Shown here: piece after piece, positions 42,423 to 64,000 of the stretch | How the letters are laid out: every line of letters begins with the position of its first letter | How positions within the stretch are numbered: position 1 is the first letter of the stretch | Assembly (NCBI GenBank): GCA_037975125.1 | Contig: CM075851.1 | Coordinates: 120,062,908-120,126,907, forward strand | Direction of reading: 5' to 3' | Length of the DNA stretch: 64,000 bases | Source: Latrodectus hesperus | Lineage: Eukaryota > Arthropoda > Arachnida > Araneae > Theridiidae | Position numbers and translations under genes: made by a program | Notes under the pieces: model-generated | Databases searched by the model: none | What the model was told of the DNA's origin: nothing | Seen by the model: the letters and a program-made list of their open reading frames with translations, nothing else

Positions 42423-42478
42423 AAATTCTAAATTGTTTCAGGATAACATTAGAGTTATCCTGAAACAATTTAGAATTT
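42423..42478. repeat. perfect 25-bp-arm hairpin between SRRM2 and THOC6
   Basis: Arms 42,423-42,447 and 42,454-42,478 are exact complements around the 6-base spacer ATTAGA. Neither arm is A/T-only (it contains GTTTCAGGATAAC), so chance formation in AT-rich DNA is unlikely. Confidence 0.95.
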
Positions 42479-43706
42479 CTAGAGTTGCCAAAAAAGAATG
42501 TTACTAAGTATTAGTATTCTCTATATTTCTGTCATTATAAAAAAATCCATTAGATTGCCAGAAAAATATTAAAATCCAAGAAGTTAGAAAAAGTGATAAA
42601 AAGATTATAAAACATTTATTCTTGAAATGCTTTGGCAAATTTAAAGTTAAATTTTTTTATTGATGAAAACTCTGAAATTTTAAAAAGATTTTCACATGTT
42701 GATCATATGAAAAGTAATTCATATCAGTATTATGATATTAATTTTAAAAGATCAGTTTCATTATGAATTTCCAACAGTAATTTTATTTTGATTAATACAA
42801 TTACAAATTTTTATGTGTTTATTAAAGTTGGACTTATCATTTTTGCACGAGTAAAAAACTACTTGTTCTTTTCCTATTATTCATATAAATGTTTAAATTT
42901 CTTAGTCAATTTTGAAAATTTTTTAAATTAATGTTTGCTTTACATGATCAGAAAGTTTCTAGGAGTATCTGGTAGATTATAAATCTCTTAATTACAAAAC
43001 AAAAATGACTTAGAAATCACTATTTAGATATTTACTACATTTTTTTTCTTGTAAATTTATATGAGTAAATGAAACATAGTTTCGTTATCATTTTCCAACT
43101 ACAGATTATTTTGATTAGCAAGTTCAATCATTAAAAATCTATAAATATTTTAAATTTTTACAATTATTAATACATTTTTCTACAAAAAAGATAAAGTTGT
43201 AAGTTGTTGAATATTTGTCATTTGCATACACTTTTTAACAAAAAAATTTATCACGCTTATTAGAAATTTATCTATTATATGAGTATGAATTTGATTAATG
43301 CATAGAATGCCAGTCTTTTAATATAATCCCCTGGGGCAGGTCATCTGATTATATCCCCTAACACTACCTTTTACTACATTCATCAATTAGGGCTATTTTT
43401 TCATACTTCAATGTCAAATTTACATCTAATTTAAAATCATCAAAAAAAAAAAAATACTAAATGTCAAATTTACATCTTAGAGCAAAGTCATACTTTCACC
43501 TTCGTGGTGCTCTGATTAAACAAAAGATGCACCCTACTTACTTAAATTCGCTCAGCCATTGGCAGGTTAAGCTTGGCTTGTCTAAGTCTCATAAGTAACA
43601 GCAATATTTTATTGTGTCTAAATCATTCAATTAAAAATGTTGGAAGTTTTTTTTATTTTAAATCATATGATTGTTACTTATTTTCAATATTGAATAATAT
43701 TTATAG

Positions 43707-62511
<18,805 letters not shown>

Positions 62512-64000
62512 GTAAGGAAGTTTTGCTTATTTTTAATGTATTTCTTATTATAACTTTGTTTTTTCTTATGAATATAAAAAAAAAAGTTTATACTTAATTT
62601 CCAATTTTTTAATATTTTAGTATTAAGTTTAATTACATGCTTTTTTTTCATTTCCTATGATATTACATTTTTATATTAAGTTGAAAGTTTTATTGAATTT
62701 TTCAATTCAATAACATATTTAAGTATTTATATACAGGTTGTATCAGTACAGAAGTCAAAAACTTTCAGTAGGGATAGTGTTCCTAGATAATGGAAAATTG
62801 TATAGTAATGTATGGTTGGAAATGTTTTCCTGCCACATTTGAGATAACATAAAACATTAAAAAAGAAGAGTACAACACAGTAAAAAAGAATACTTATTAT
62901 TCTTATCAGTGAAAAACTAAGAGAAAATAACATAATGAGACAACAATTATCATCAAAGAAAGTATTCAAAATTACCTCCTCAGGCCATGATGAATGCCTC
63001 ATATCTCCAGCATTTTGGAGATCCAACATTAGCAAAAATTCTAGGTATATCCTAGATAATCTTATAGGTATATCCTCCAGCTGCTGCCATGATGTATGCA
63101 ACAAGATCTGTAGTTCTGCTAACAGGAGTTATATTCACTATTGCCTTATCAATGAGGAATTATTCATGTTTTTCCTTTCTTGTGCATAGTGTTGGCACTA
63201 CTGTACCAGGAAATCATTTTCAACCATACACTGATACTTTTGGGACTTTTATCAATCACATTTTACTATGATAGAATTCTTATTTCTCAGTTTTGATTAG
63301 TTCTTATTAATTATATAAAAATTTTCTTTGTAAAATAGTTTGTAAGGAATGTATAATGCCATTTTGGTCATTTTTCCATAAATATGACTACAATATTAAT
63401 TCTATTAGGTATTTTACAATTAATTTATCATTCATACATTGATATGTTTATTTTTATACAATTTTTATTATTATAAAAATGTTTTTTATTAGAAACTAAC
63501 GAGCAAGAAAAAGGAATTTCTTGTTTAATTTGATAGTTATTGAAATTTTTGTTTATTTCTATTGATAAAAAATGTCTTATATTCCACTGCTGTCTATTAA
63601 AATTGCTGCAGTATAAAGGTCACATATTACACCCATAAAATTTTCATAACAAGAAGGTATAAATGATTAGTTTTTAATCCATTTTTGTAAAATAATCTGA
63701 AGTACCTGCATCTAGTTTGTGTTTATGGGAAGAAATTTTACAGCAGCTTAATCATACTCAAATTTATTTGAGCACTGTTGCCTGGTAAGAAGTCGTGATT
63801 CCTCAAGGAAATGAAAAGCTTAAAATGAGCTTTGAATACATATTTTAATAAAAGTTAATTATAGCCTACTGGGACTGCATATTGCAATATAGATGTTTGC
63901 ATCAGTCAAGATTGCATCACTGTCTGTGACATATAGATTTTAGAGTATGATGACATGTACAACTACGTCACAAGTCCTTAGTCAAGAAATGGTATCGACA
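62512..64000. other. THOC6 intron 10, right end of window
   Basis: Begins with the donor GTAAGG. Contains the mariner-like tail at 62,953-63,125. No exon for the expected THOC6 C-terminal block (LSAGQGRxVNQW in vertebrates) was found, so the last exon or exons should lie to the right. Confidence 0.6.
62953..63125 (-). pseudogene. mariner-like transposase C-terminal tail, right of THOC6 exon 10
   Basis: Read on the minus strand: TTDLVAYIMAAAGGYT, then IPRIFANVGSPKCWRYEAFI and A-GGNFEYFL ending at a TGA at 62,955-62,953. This matches the C-terminal pattern IPxIFxxVRxSMxRRCEACIxAxGGHFEHLL of a widespread arthropod mariner-like transposase. Internal stops and loss of everything upstream mark it as a fossil. 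The opposite-strand and alternative frames here are shadows. Confidence 0.55.

Larger units (their letters stand above)
41472..43706. promoter_or_regulatory. intergenic interval between divergent SRRM2 and THOC6, presumed promoter region
   Basis: About 2.2 kb separates the candidate SRRM2 first exon from the THOC6 coding exon. It is AT-rich and has no ORF worth calling. It holds one terminal-repeat remnant of the local 191-bp MITE (41,718-41,740), a 25-bp-arm hairpin (42,423-42,478) and a slightly less AT-rich patch at about 43,320-43,610. THOC6 has an acceptor at 43,705-43,706 just before its ATG, so its non-coding first exon and start site must lie in this interval; GGCAG/GTTAAG near 43,566 is one weak donor candidate. 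No core promoter motif could be assigned confidently. Confidence 0.35.

Noticed and set aside
62727..63104. 125-codon minus frame
   Set aside because: The recognisable mariner-like tail is in a different frame of the same strand; this frame is its shadow.

Overview
The window is AT-rich eukaryotic nuclear DNA. Its coding exons are short, widely spaced and bounded by GT-AG splice sites, and most of the rest is intron, intergenic DNA, (TA)n microsatellite and decayed transposable elements. The two recognisable genes are animal mRNA-processing genes. The repeat content (tRNA-derived SINEs, Tc1/mariner, piggyBac, hAT-like, LINE) suits an arthropod. My best guess is a spider or other arachnid; that is inference, since nothing in the window is diagnostic of species.

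Layout. 1-39,150: no confident host gene. This part holds several SINE families with clean target-site duplications, a deleted piggyBac element (19.6-20.1 kb), a nearly full-length Tc1-like element (33.7-35.2 kb), two copies of a ~390-bp repeat with a TATA/CRE-like core, many long (TA)n tracts, four unusually GC-rich islands (2.3, 7.1, 12.0 and 28.7 kb) and one possible minus-strand exon (10.47-10.72 kb). 39,156-41,471, minus strand: 5' end of SRRM2 (cwf21-domain spliceosome protein), two coding exons plus a candidate non-coding first exon; the rest of the gene was not found. 41.5-43.7 kb: presumed shared promoter interval. 43,707-62,511, plus strand: THOC6 (THO/TREX WD40 subunit), ten coding exons in continuous frame giving 264 residues; the C-terminal ~75-80 residues should lie beyond the right edge. 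Its introns contain hAT-like remnants, a LINE reverse-transcriptase remnant, a complete 3.3-kb hAT-like element with 14-bp inverted ends, and an 82-bp spacerless palindrome. A mariner-type transposase tail lies at 63 kb.

SRRM2 works at the spliceosome and THOC6 in co-transcriptional mRNA packaging and export, so the two head-to-head genes serve successive steps of mRNA maturation. From memory their human orthologues both lie in 16p13.3. The most unusual signals are a 47-68 bp hairpin retroposon seen twice with target duplications, a two-headed (dimeric) SINE, a family of 191-bp MITEs in the SRRM2 first intron, and a set of long, nearly perfect hairpins that look like template-switch products.
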